The notes below the pieces were generated by a model. It searched no databases. It was given only the letters and a program-made list of their open reading frames with translations, and was not told where the DNA came from. Of a stretch of DNA of 64,000 bases, positions 24,213 through 32,007 are shown in pieces. This DNA comes from Ruminococcus flavefaciens MA2007 (GTDB lineage Bacteria > Bacillota > Clostridia > Oscillospirales > Ruminococcaceae): NCBI RefSeq assembly GCF_000621845.1, contig NZ_KK211355.1:207343-271342 (forward strand). The letters run 5' to 3'. Every line of letters starts with the position of its first letter. Position 1 is the stretch's first letter. A program made the translations under genes and the position numbers.

Positions 24213-26378
24213 ATGGTAAGAAAAAAGAGAATGATTTTCGGCGTTGTTGCAGCAGAAGCCAACAGCATCGAACAGAGACAGGTCATAAAGGGCATCGCCC
24301 GTTTTGACCAGTGTATCGGAGTAGACACTGTCGTTTTTTCAAACAATTACAATCCTAACGTCAAGGAAAAGGAGCTTTTCTGCGAAAACAGGATATACGA
24401 CCTGATACTCTCCGACGAGCTTGACGGCTTGATACTGCTCTCAGAATCTTTTGTCAATGAGGATCTGAAAAAGCTTATTGCCGACCTTATATCGCGCAAA
24501 AATATTCCTATCGTAGTTGTGGGTACTTATATCGCGGAGCTTGACCTTCCTAACTGTACCTTTATAAATACCAGCGACGAGAACGACATGGAGGATATCA
24601 CAGACCATCTTATGGACGTTCACGGCTTTACGGAAATAGATATACTCACAGGCTATGACTTTATCAAAGCTTCAAGTCTCCGAGTAAACGGCTACAGAAA
24701 GTCCCTTGAAAAGCACGGCATAGAGTTCGACGAGAGCCGCGTTCACTACGGAAACTACTGGATGAACTCGGGCGAGGAGCTTGCCGAGCGCTATTACAGC
24801 GGCGAGCTGAAGCTCCCTCAGGCTATAATCTGCGCAAACGACTATATGGCTTACGGACTTATCGACAAGTTCGACGAGCTGGGAATAAAAATACCCGAGG
24901 ACGTTACGGTAGTGGGCTATGAGTACATAGGCGACCGCTTCATGCACACCCCTCTGCTGACGACCTATAAGCGAAACCGCGAGACCATAGGCGAGGACGC
25001 CGCAAATATGGTCTACAGCCGCATAAAGAAGAGGGAGTTCCTCTTTGCTCCGCCACAGGGCGAGATAATCTGCGGAACAAGCTGTACCTGCGGAGTTGAC
25101 CGCAGGATATATACTACCGAGCTGAAAAACGCAAGGCAGAAAAAGGAATACGACAACTGGAACCTGTTCAATCCTCTTGACCAGAAGCTGACAGAGTGCC
25201 GTACTCTCAACGAGTTCGTTGATATCTGCGGTCAGTTCCACTGGCAGGTAAGAGGCATTCAGAGCTTCTATCTGTGCCTTTACAAGAACTGGTACGACAG
25301 CGACGCAGAGCTCAGCGACATACTCTCCTGTCAGTGTATGGTGGACTGGGAGGATAAGACGCCCTTTGATATGCAGAAGTACAATTTCTCGGCGCTTCTT
25401 GCCCAGAATTACGAGCCTGCAATATACTATTTCAATCCGCTGTTCTTCAATGACCGCCTTTTCGGTCATCTGGTGCTCAAATTCCACGATCCCGATACCT
25501 ACGACGATATCTACAGAAACTGGCTGAAATCCGTTTCCAACGGTCTGGAATTCCTGCGAATGAAGAACGATATCCAGTATCTGACACAGTGCCAGAACCT
25601 CTCAGACCTGCGCGATACTCTCACGGGTATGTACAACGAGACAGGTATGAGAAAGGCTTATCACACCATAGACTTTGAAAATCAGGAGCACTGCCTTGTT
25701 ATGATGAGGATAGGCATATCCAATGCAGGCTTCTATGAGCTCAGCGGCAAGATACCTGCTATCATGGACGCCGCCGAAGCTGTCAAGCAGTTCTGCGGAA
25801 GCAACGATATCTGCGGCAGGGTGAACGATAACACCTTTGCCTGCATAATCAGCGGCGAGAACGATATAGAGCTCCTTGAAAACAGGATAAATTCAATAAT
25901 GCTCCAGCACGGAGTATACATCGACCAGTACGGACTGGATTCCTTCGTCTGCGCGGCTGTGAAGTGCACAGAGAAGTCCTATACACGTATCACAGGTATC
26001 TGCTCCGATATACTTGCGGAGCGCCAGCGCGAGAAAATGGAGATGCGTATGCGTCCCCACTACGAGGATATGCTCCATATAAGAAGCTATATCTACAGCA
26101 ATCCCCAGGACAGCTTCGAGTCGGAGAAGCTCCAGAAGCTCTATCCATACAGCGCAGGACATCTCCGCGAGGTATACAAGAAGTGTTTCGGCGTAAGCAT
26201 ACATAAGGACTGCATAAACGCACGAATGGCAAAAGCTACCTACTGCCTGACGGTAACACCGCTGAGTATGGCTGAGATAGCCGAGCAGTGCGGCTATGTG
26301 GACAGCAAGTATTTCCTGAGACAGTTCCTTGCAACAGTCGGCGTAACGCCGAACCAATACCGCAATATGGCGAAGTAG
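24213..26378 (+). CDS. Sugar-sensor/GGDEF-like/AraC fusion regulator
   Basis: A 721-residue cytosolic regulator. Residues 1 to about 290 form a LacI-type periplasmic-binding fold without the usual N-terminal DNA-binding headpiece, ending in a SCTCG motif. A middle sensory part (about 300-460) follows, then a GGDEF-like domain (about 465-600) that keeps LRDTLTGMYN but has no GGDEF signature, so it should not make cyclic-di-GMP. The C-terminus (about 620-721) is an AraC DNA-binding domain (MAEIAEQCGYVDSKYFLRQF). A sugar-responsive activator is likely. It shares its first two parts with the protein at 38128. Confidence 0.85.
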   Translation: MVRKKRMIFGVVAAEANSIEQRQVIKGIARFDQCIGVDTVVFSNNYNPNVKEKELFCENRIYDLILSDELDGLILLSESFVNEDLKKLIADLISRKNIPIVVVGTYIAELDLPNCTFINTSDENDMEDITDHLMDVHGFTEIDILTGYDFIKASSLRVNGYRKSLEKHGIEFDESRVHYGNYWMNSGEELAERYYSGELKLPQAIICANDYMAYGLIDKFDELGIKIPEDVTVVGYEYIGDRFMHTPLLTTYKRNRETIGEDAANMVYSRIKKREFLFAPPQGEIICGTSCTCGVDRRIYTTELKNARQKKEYDNWNLFNPLDQKLTECRTLNEFVDICGQFHWQVRGIQSFYLCLYKNWYDSDAELSDILSCQCMVDWEDKTPFDMQKYNFSALLAQNYEPAIYYFNPLFFNDRLFGHLVLKFHDPDTYDDIYRNWLKSVSNGLEFLRMKNDIQYLTQCQNLSDLRDTLTGMYNETGMRKAYHTIDFENQEHCLVMMRIGISNAGFYELSGKIPAIMDAAEAVKQFCGSNDICGRVNDNTFACIISGENDIELLENRINSIMLQHGVYIDQYGLDSFVCAAVKCTEKSYTRITGICSDILAERQREKMEMRMRPHYEDMLHIRSYIYSNPQDSFESEKLQKLYPYSAGHLREVYKKCFGVSIHKDCINARMAKATYCLTVTPLSMAEIAEQCGYVDSKYFLRQFLATVGVTPNQYRNMAK

Positions 26379-26447
26379 GCAGCGTGACGCTGCACCCTTG
26401 CCACGCTGCGAGCTGAGCCAGCTCGACCGCTTCCACGTTGCCGCTCG

Positions 26448-26518
26448 TAAACTCGCTCACGATCATCAAAAACGATAATCGTACATCGCTTACAGCACTT
26501 TTTGTATAGGCGGCGTGA
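26448..26518 (+). repeat. Dispersed repeat with TAAACTCGCTCAC start
   Basis: The stretch resembles the reverse complement of the last 68 bases of the window: TAAACTCGCTCAC, then ATCATCA/TTCATCA, then CATCGCTTAC/TATCGCTTAC, then TTTTGTATA/AAATGTATA. Non-coding. Confidence 0.5.
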
Positions 26519-26538
26519 ATATCAAACAATAAAAACAG

Positions 26539-26571
26539 ACCCCCGAAAGCAATTGCTTTCGGGGGTGTTTT
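26539..26571. terminator. Bidirectional terminator
   Basis: 28-bp perfect palindrome ACCCCCGAAAGCAA/TTGCTTTCGGGGGT flanked by AAAAAC and GTTTTT. It serves the converging regulator and SUKH genes. Confidence 0.9.
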
Positions 26572-26591
26572 TGGTAATTTATTAGCGCAGA

Positions 26592-27014
26592 TCATTCAAT
26601 ATCATAATCTTCTTCGATCCTTTCAAATATACGATTTTCTATCCAGTCCTTCAATGAAAACTTACGGAGAGGCTCATCATGGTTCTCGTGATCGGCTAAA
26701 TAAAGTTCGCCGTTTTCGTTTGAAACCAAATATGCACCGTCTCCTATGATCGAACCAAGGTCTAACCAGCCATCAGGCACGGAGTCCCAGTTTTCAATTA
26801 TTTCTATTTTATCAAGCGGAAAAACAACGATTGTTCCCCAGCCATATTCAAAACCGTCAGAGAACTGTAAAAATTCCTTTATTTCTTCGGGAATTACGGC
26901 ATTATGTATATTTTCCCATTCAACTATGTCATTGATAGAAGCAGGAGGATTGAGCTTATCGGAAATACCTGCTTTTTCGAGTAAGAGCTTTAATTTATCG
27001 AGTGTCGTTTTCAT
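26592..27014 (-). CDS. SMI1/KNR4 (SUKH) family protein
   Basis: A 140-residue SUKH-fold protein: IPEEIKEFLQFSDGFEYGWG (about 45-64) and a closing WIENRIF segment match the family. Many SUKH proteins are immunity factors against polymorphic toxins, but no toxin gene is adjacent and it stands alone. Base composition is visibly more AT-rich than the flanking genes, which hints at recent arrival. AAGGAG lies upstream of the ATG. Confidence 0.85.
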   Translation of the reverse strand: MKTTLDKLKLLLEKAGISDKLNPPASINDIVEWENIHNAVIPEEIKEFLQFSDGFEYGWGTIVVFPLDKIEIIENWDSVPDGWLDLGSIIGDGAYLVSNENGELYLADHENHDEPLRKFSLKDWIENRIFERIEEDYDIE

Positions 27015-27083
27015 GAGTTTTTCTCCTTGGTTCCGGGGTTTTATACTGAAATTATAACCTGAAAATATGGATATGTCAACAAA

Positions 27084-27114
27084 AAAGCCACAGCACGATA
27101 AATGCTGTGGCTTT
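27084..27114 (-). terminator. Terminator of the ROK kinase operon
   Basis: AAAGCCACAGCA/TGCTGTGGCTTT with a 7-nt loop; on the minus strand it runs into TTTTTT. Confidence 0.85.
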
Positions 27115-27128
27115 ATTTCATTATTTAA

Positions 27129-27157
27129 CGGGCTGTCGAGAACGCCAGCCCCTACAG
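27129..27157. repeat. Rim-type repeat, GGGCTGTCGAG variant
   Basis: CGGGCTGTCGAGAACGCCAGCCCCTACAG, matching the tails of composite copies 1 and 2. It sits between the ROK stop and its terminator. Confidence 0.65.
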
Positions 27158-27161
27158 AAAA

Positions 27162-28118
27162 TCAGCCGATTGCGCGTCCGAGGAATGCTGCACCGATGAT
27201 ACCTGCGTCGTTTCCGAGCTTTGCAATAACTATCTCGGTATTCTTGGGTGAGTTGCGTGTGTAAACTTCCTTTGCAACGAGCTCCTTCATTGGCAGGAGA
27301 AGCGGATCTCCCTCATTGCAGACACCGCCGCCGATGCAGAGTATATCGGGCTGGAAGATATTGATAGTATTTGTGATACCTGCTGCGAGGTACTTGATGT
27401 ACTTGTCAACAACAGCCTTTGCGTACTTGTCGCCTGCTCTCATGCAGTCGAATGATGTACGTGCTGTTACCTTGCCCTTTTCCTTTTCGGACTGAGCCAT
27501 AATGCAGTCAGGGTGCTCTGCGATAGCTTCCTTTGTCATGCGGATAAGACCTGTAGCTGAGGAATAAGCCTCGAAGCAGCCCTTTCTGCCGCATGAGCAC
27601 TGAGCGCCGTCAACTTCGATAACTGTGTGGCCTATCTCAGCGCCTGCAAAGTTAGAGCCTGAGTATATCTTGCCGTCGATGATGATACCGCCGCCGACGC
27701 CTGTGCCGAGAGTGATGCATACTGCGTTCTTAGCGCCCTTTGCAGCACCTGCAACGAACTCGCCGTAAGCTGCTGCGTTAGCGTCGTTCTCGATGAATAC
27801 GGGCTTGTCGATAGTCTCCTGTATGTACTTCACCATAGGAGTGTTCTTGAAGCCGAGGTTGTTTGAATACTCGATGATACCTGTCTCGCTGTTTGCGATA
27901 CCCGGTGTACCAACGCCTATCCACTCTATCTGGTCGATAGTGAGGTTTGCATTCTTGACAGCCTCAAGAGCCATTCTTGCCATATCGTCTGCGATCTCCT
28001 TTTCGGGACGAGGGCAGTTTGTCTTGGTGCTTGCCTTTGCGATGATGTTGTATTCCTCGTCAACTACACCTGCAACGATGTTTGTACCGCCGAGGTCGAT
28101 ACCTACGTAATATTTCAT
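27162..28118 (-). CDS. ROK family glucokinase
   Basis: A 318-residue sugar kinase. Phosphate-binding GIDLGGTN is at 6-13, catalytic Asp in ENDANAAAYGE (about 121), second phosphate loop LGTGVGGG, and the ROK zinc motif CSCGRKGC near 185. It converts glucose, or a related hexose, to the 6-phosphate. It is the last gene of a GH25-manA-ROK unit, 13 bp after manA. Fructokinase or N-acetylhexosamine kinase activity cannot be excluded. Clear terminator downstream. Confidence 0.9.
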   Translation of the reverse strand: MKYYVGIDLGGTNIVAGVVDEEYNIIAKASTKTNCPRPEKEIADDMARMALEAVKNANLTIDQIEWIGVGTPGIANSETGIIEYSNNLGFKNTPMVKYIQETIDKPVFIENDANAAAYGEFVAGAAKGAKNAVCITLGTGVGGGIIIDGKIYSGSNFAGAEIGHTVIEVDGAQCSCGRKGCFEAYSSATGLIRMTKEAIAEHPDCIMAQSEKEKGKVTARTSFDCMRAGDKYAKAVVDKYIKYLAAGITNTINIFQPDILCIGGGVCNEGDPLLLPMKELVAKEVYTRNSPKNTEIVIAKLGNDAGIIGAAFLGRAIG

Positions 28119-28131
28119 GTTTATATCCTCC

Positions 28132-29091
28132 TTATTGGATAGTTGTGACTATTATATCACAATTTCCTTTTATAGCAAATGCGCCTGTTCCTGCGGGAAC
28201 AAAAACGCTTGAGCCCATAGTAAGCGGTAATGTGTAATTGTCAGCGACAAGCTCGCCGCCGCTGCCGCCTATCATCAGAACGTGTGCAAAGGAGCTTTTA
28301 TCTGCATAGAGCTCAAGCTCCTTGATTATCCTGTGGCGGTTTACATTGAAGTACTCGCAGTCTGCGAGAAGCTGAGTGACAACGCCGTCAAGCTCCATTC
28401 CGTAAACAGGGCTTTTCGGCTCGGCAGGGACTGTATTTGTAACGTCCAGTGCCTTTTCGATGTGGAGCTCGCGGGGCTTGCCGTCAGCGCCCAGCCTGCC
28501 GTAGTCGTAAACTCGGTAGGTGACGTTGGAGCTCTGCTGTATCTCGGCAATGAGAATGCCCTTGCCGATAGCGTGGAGCGTACCCGGCTTTATGAAGAAA
28601 ACGTCGCCCTGACGGACAGGAACGCGGTTCACCTTGTCCATGAGGGTGTTGTCCTCGATAGCCTGTCGGAACTCCTCTTTGGTGAGCTCCTCCTTGAAGC
28701 CGTATATCAGCTCCGAACCGATGTCAGCGGAGATAACGTACCACATCTCGGTCTTGCCGCTGTCGTTTTCGTGCTTGCGTGCGTAGTCGTTGTCGGGGTG
28801 TACCTGAACGGACAGGTCTTTCTCTGCGTCGATGAGCTTTACCAGCACGGGAAAGCTGTCGCCGCTTTTAAAGCTGCTGCCCACAGCCTCGGGGTGCTGC
28901 TTCACGAAGTCGCTGAGCTTCATGCCGTCGAAGTCGCCGCCGCTTATGGTGCACTCGCCGTCGGGGTGACAGCTGAGCTCCCAGCTTTCGGCGAGGCGTT
29001 CAGTATCGCTTTCCTTGCCGAAAACAGTGCGGAGCTTTGTACCGCCCCATATATAATCCTTGATAGGTGCTTTCAGAAAAAATGGTCTCAC
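28132..29091 (-). CDS. manA: Mannose-6-phosphate isomerase, class I
   Basis: A 319-residue cupin metalloenzyme interconverting mannose-6-phosphate and fructose-6-phosphate. The zinc-binding QVHPDN is at 96-101, with Glu115 in KTEMWYV and a later His in the GTLHAIGKG region. This is the short Firmicute form. Its start overlaps the GH25 stop by 4 nt (ATGA), and the ROK kinase follows closely, so all three are one operon. With the kinase it feeds mannose into glycolysis, which suits the mannanase elsewhere in the window. Confidence 0.94.
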   Translation of the reverse strand: MRPFFLKAPIKDYIWGGTKLRTVFGKESDTERLAESWELSCHPDGECTISGGDFDGMKLSDFVKQHPEAVGSSFKSGDSFPVLVKLIDAEKDLSVQVHPDNDYARKHENDSGKTEMWYVISADIGSELIYGFKEELTKEEFRQAIEDNTLMDKVNRVPVRQGDVFFIKPGTLHAIGKGILIAEIQQSSNVTYRVYDYGRLGADGKPRELHIEKALDVTNTVPAEPKSPVYGMELDGVVTQLLADCEYFNVNRHRIIKELELYADKSSFAHVLMIGGSGGELVADNYTLPLTMGSSVFVPAGTGAFAIKGNCDIIVTTIQ

Positions 29092-29861
29092 GTTGCTGCC
29101 TTTCTTGTAGAAACCGCGGAATCATCCGCTTTTTTAGTGCTTTTTGCAAATTCTCTCTCGAAGTCCTCCTCGGAACCGTTATATACGTTGAGGTCGATGT
29201 GTTCCTCGTCGCCGTTATAGCCTGTGAGAGTGCCCTTGTCGCTGTACTGCCAGAATTTCCAGTCCATAAGGTCGGGCTCGAAGCTCACGCTTCTTATCCA
29301 CAGGGGATAGTCGGAGAAGCTTTCCCTGACGTATCGGAAATAAACGGGGAGAGTTGTGTATATAATGGGCTTTACGCCGTAATAGGCTTCAAGCCTGCTG
29401 AGAAGAGGCTTCAGTATGCTTTCTGCTTCTGCCTGTGAGGGCTTGTTTTTGCGCTTGTCGCCGTAGTATTCGATATCCACAACGGGGGGCATATTTATCT
29501 CATCTCTGCCGACAGCGGAGATGAAGTTGTCAGCCTGAGTATCGCCTGCGCTGTCAAAGCTGAAAAAGTGATACGCCGAGACCTTTATGCCTGTGCCTGC
29601 GGCACGGTCAAGGTTGCGCCTTACGGACTCGTCAGTGTGACCGCTGCCCTCGGTAGCCTTTATAAAGGCGAAGGAAACGTTCTGTGATTCAAGCTCCTGC
29701 CAGTTGATATCGCCCTGATAGTTTGATACGTCAACGCCGAAAACGGGATATTTAGCCTTGTTTACCTTGGCTGTGGAAAACAGCATAGCGCCTGCCGCGG
29801 TGGCTGTCATAAAGACTGAGCCCAGCAGGGTACAAAGGATATTACGTTTTAAGGTCTTCAT
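29088..29861 (-). CDS. GH25 lysozyme-family glycosidase
   Basis: A 257-residue protein with an N-terminal signal or anchor helix (about 6-30) and a GH25 domain (about 38-235): GVDVSNYQGDINW (Asp44), FIKATEG (Glu71) and the catalytic VVDIEYYG (Asp129, Glu131). Such muramidases cut peptidoglycan between MurNAc and GlcNAc outside the cell. The start at 29861 has GGAAGG about 11 nt upstream; a longer frame to 29918 looks unlikely. First gene of the manA/ROK operon, an unusual partner. Confidence 0.88.
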   Translation of the reverse strand: MKTLKRNILCTLLGSVFMTATAAGAMLFSTAKVNKAKYPVFGVDVSNYQGDINWQELESQNVSFAFIKATEGSGHTDESVRRNLDRAAGTGIKVSAYHFFSFDSAGDTQADNFISAVGRDEINMPPVVDIEYYGDKRKNKPSQAEAESILKPLLSRLEAYYGVKPIIYTTLPVYFRYVRESFSDYPLWIRSVSFEPDLMDWKFWQYSDKGTLTGYNGDEEHIDLNVYNGSEEDFEREFAKSTKKADDSAVSTRKAAT

Positions 29862-29926
29862 ATACGGGCAACACCTTCCAAAGCGGCGCTCCCGAAAGGG
29901 AACGGAGCAAAAAGTCATACTCTATT

Positions 29927-29955
29927 ATAATAAACTAAAACGCTGAAATAGTCAA
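29927..29955 (-). promoter_or_regulatory. Promoter of the GH25-manA-ROK operon
   Basis: Minus strand: TTGACT (29955-29950), 17-bp spacer, TATTAT (29932-29927), with an overlapping TATAAT 3 bp on. A GCTCC/GGAGC hairpin lies in the leader. Confidence 0.65.
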
Positions 29956-29992
29956 GAGTTTTCGTGAAATTCCGTTGCAGAACTTGGAAAGA

Positions 29993-30044
29993 GAGCTAAA
30001 GACCAAGAACTAAGCTGAAGGGGACGCCGTACTCGGCGCCCCGT
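29993..30044. repeat. Heptamers plus rim-type palindrome
   Basis: Units GAGCTAA, AGACCAA, GAACTAA, GCTGAAG lead straight into GGGGACGCCG-TACT-CGGCGCCCC (30020-30042). Confidence 0.65.
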
Positions 30045-30075
30045 TGTTTGCTGGCGGTGTGATTTTTAATGTGTA

Positions 30076-30104
30076 TTGACATATCGGCGGAAAAATGATA
30101 GAAT
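30076..30104 (+). promoter_or_regulatory. Promoter of the 30138 gene
   Basis: TTGACA (30076-30081), 17-bp spacer, TAGAAT (30099-30104). Confidence 0.75.
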
Positions 30105-30137
30105 TTTCTTGATACAATATAATAGGAGGCACATATC

Positions 30138-30653
30138 ATGGATTTTGAAGAAGAATACAAACAGAACAGGACGCAGATGAAAAAAATAAAAAAAGAAGAC
30201 ACAGTGATACTTATAGTATTTGCAGCGAATGTCGTTATGTCGCTGTGGATGCTGTTTGCATTTGTGATGACGTTTAACAAGACGGCGCTCCTGACCGCAG
30301 TTCTTGGGCTGGCAGCTTCGGCAGTTGGCTTTTTCAGCGCATACAGGAAGGATTCGGCTCTTGCTATAGCGGCAGGAGTGCTTCTCTTTGCGGAGATATC
30401 AGCTCTGTTCTTTTCTAACGGTATTTCGCTCTTGGGAATTCTGGAGATAGGCGTATTCGGGTGGTTCGCTGCCAGAAACTTCATGAATATAAAGAAATAC
30501 AGGTGGCTCGAACAGCAGGACGGCTTTCCACAGTTTGAGCCTAAGCTGAAAGAGTACGACATGGACAGAGTACAGCGAGCCATAAAGGACCCTTATGCTC
30601 GGAAAATGGAGGAAAGGCAGAGAAGCTCATCAGGCAGTATGGAGGAGTTATGA
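30138..30653 (+). CDS. Membrane protein of unknown function
   Basis: A 171-residue protein. A charged N-terminus rich in Glu/Lys (1-22) is followed by four hydrophobic helices (about 23-45, 50-66, 72-90, 95-112) and a basic, polar C-terminal tail (115-171). No domain recognised. AGGAGG is 11 nt before the ATG, with its own promoter. It stands 32 bp before the next gene, separated by two heptamer units (GAGCTAA, GGGCTAA). Confidence 0.72.
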   Translation: MDFEEEYKQNRTQMKKIKKEDTVILIVFAANVVMSLWMLFAFVMTFNKTALLTAVLGLAASAVGFFSAYRKDSALAIAAGVLLFAEISALFFSNGISLLGILEIGVFGWFAARNFMNIKKYRWLEQQDGFPQFEPKLKEYDMDRVQRAIKDPYARKMEERQRSSSGSMEEL

Positions 30654-30685
30654 GCTAAGGGCTAAGCGACTGAAAGGAGCGATAT

Positions 30686-31720
30686 ATGCAGAATAAATGG
30701 AAACAAGCCGCCGCGGAGCTTCAATGGCTCGCCGACAGCTACTCGGCAGAAAAGCTTCTGCCGCCAAGTGAAATACATCAGGAGATACTCATTCGCGCAT
30801 TGAAGCTTCTCGGGGAGGTCTCTCCGCAGGCAGAAGCGCTGATACGCCCGAATTTAGGGATAATGCTGCCCTATACCATAATTGCAGATGTTAAGGGAGA
30901 CCGCGAAAACGGTGCAGGCAGGCATTATTACTGCGGCTGCGCCACCAACGGCAAACCGCAGAAGACCGTTCGCGGCTATTATAAAAACGGAAAAGACCTT
31001 TTCGCAAAGAGCGCCCGAACCATGTTCGAGGAGGACTATACCATGGCGCTGTCTATGCACTGCGGCGGCTTCGTGAAGCATGGCGCAGTCTATCTTGCCC
31101 GTGCCGTCCATATGCTGGCTGATATGTGCTGTCTGCCCCATGCGGCGAAAATGACCTATTTTTCCAGCAAGCGCGGTGTCCACATGAGCTATGAGAACCT
31201 CGCCCGTGCCATGTATCCCGAGTTTATCCCTGAGCAGCACATCAAATACGAACAGCTCCGCCGCTTTGCCAAGAGAAGCAGCTTCACCGCGGCCCTGAAC
31301 AAAAATACAGTTGCCATATGCAGCGAGATACCTGAGATATTTACAGCTCCCGAGGCTGAGATAAAACACCGCCTTTACGATACGGAGACGGCAGTTGCGG
31401 CACTTCTGTACCGATTCTACCGCGATACAAGGGTAGACGCTATCCACGGTCACTATGTCGCCGACGGCATGACCTGCCGTCCCTTTGCGGACTTCCCAAC
31501 CCTTGAAATAAGGCTTACCGAGCATGGTATCACTTTTGAATTTGAGGGCGTTCCCGTCAATACCCGTTTCGGCAGCGCTTTCCGTGCCGCCCACCGTTTT
31601 GAGGGGCGTTTTACTCTCACACCTGTGGGAAATACCAACGGACTTGTGCTCTCTCGCAGAAAAAACGGGCTGGTGCCCTTTGATCCCCGTGATATGGAGC
31701 AGATGTTTACTATTTTGTAG
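30686..31720 (+). CDS. Zn-dependent phospholipase C-like protein
   Basis: A 344-residue protein. The block HMLADMCCLPHAA...SKRGVHMSYE (about 151-179) resembles the zinc-binding HxxxD-x6-H and HVxxE pattern of bacterial phospholipase C/alpha-toxin, and RHYYCG (about 77-82) may give another ligand. Unlike those secreted toxins it has no signal peptide and no N-terminal Trp at a mature end. A C-terminal beta-rich part (about 255-344) is unassigned. Function as a phospholipase is inference; it may be an intracellular relative. GAAAGGAG precedes the ATG. Confidence 0.6.
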   Translation: MQNKWKQAAAELQWLADSYSAEKLLPPSEIHQEILIRALKLLGEVSPQAEALIRPNLGIMLPYTIIADVKGDRENGAGRHYYCGCATNGKPQKTVRGYYKNGKDLFAKSARTMFEEDYTMALSMHCGGFVKHGAVYLARAVHMLADMCCLPHAAKMTYFSSKRGVHMSYENLARAMYPEFIPEQHIKYEQLRRFAKRSSFTAALNKNTVAICSEIPEIFTAPEAEIKHRLYDTETAVAALLYRFYRDTRVDAIHGHYVADGMTCRPFADFPTLEIRLTEHGITFEFEGVPVNTRFGSAFRAAHRFEGRFTLTPVGNTNGLVLSRRKNGLVPFDPRDMEQMFTIL

Positions 31721-31785
31721 AGCTAAGGATTAAGAACTAAGAGCTAAGAGCTAAGAACTAAGAGCTAAGAGCTAAGAACTAAGTA
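31721..31785 (+). repeat. Heptamer array, GARCTAA type
   Basis: Nine exact 7-bp steps: GAGCTAA, GGATTAA, GAACTAA, GAGCTAA, GAGCTAA, GAACTAA, GAGCTAA, GAGCTAA, GAACTAA. It begins at the stop codon of the preceding gene and runs into a rim-type palindrome. Confidence 0.85.
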
Positions 31786-31807
31786 GGGGCGCCGTTTCGG
31801 CGCCCGT
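31784..31807. repeat. Rim-type palindrome, CCG core
   Basis: TAGGGGCGCCG-TTT-CGGCGCCC (stem 31787-31805) directly after the heptamer array. Confidence 0.75.
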
Positions 31808-31835
31808 TAATTACGTTGCAAACAAAATTGTGTCT

Positions 31836-31861
31836 GTAGGGGCTGATGCCCACATCAGCCC
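31836..31861. repeat. Rim-type palindrome, TGATG core
   Basis: GTAGGGGCTGATG-CCCA-CATCAGCCC (stem 31840-31861). An interrupted copy with the same core exists at 43263. Confidence 0.8.
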
Positions 31862-31881
31862 GTTTTATCTATACAATACTT

Positions 31882-31910
31882 ACGGGGCGATGTAGGCATC
31901 GCCCCCTACA
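31882..31910. repeat. Rim-type palindrome, GATG core
   Basis: CGGGGCGATG-TAGG-CATCGCCCCCTACA. The partner of the preceding element; the same two-element order is found at 43263-43398. The rest of the 31721-32007 gap holds only the gap terminator. Confidence 0.8.
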
Positions 31911-31958
31911 TTGTGTTCGCGTTCATGCAATAATTATGCATTATGAATTACAAATTAA

Positions 31959-31985
31959 AAAGGGCGTTCGTGATGAACGCCCTTT
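31959..31985 (-). terminator. Terminator of gap
   Basis: AAAGGGCGTTC/GAACGCCCTTT with a 5-nt loop; on the minus strand it ends in a T-rich run. Confidence 0.85.
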
Positions 31986-32007
31986 GATATTGCATTAGTT
32001 TCAGCTA

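Noticed and set aside
31721..31785. Possible CRISPR array
   Set aside because: Units are 7 bp in direct tandem with no spacers, and no cas genes are present.
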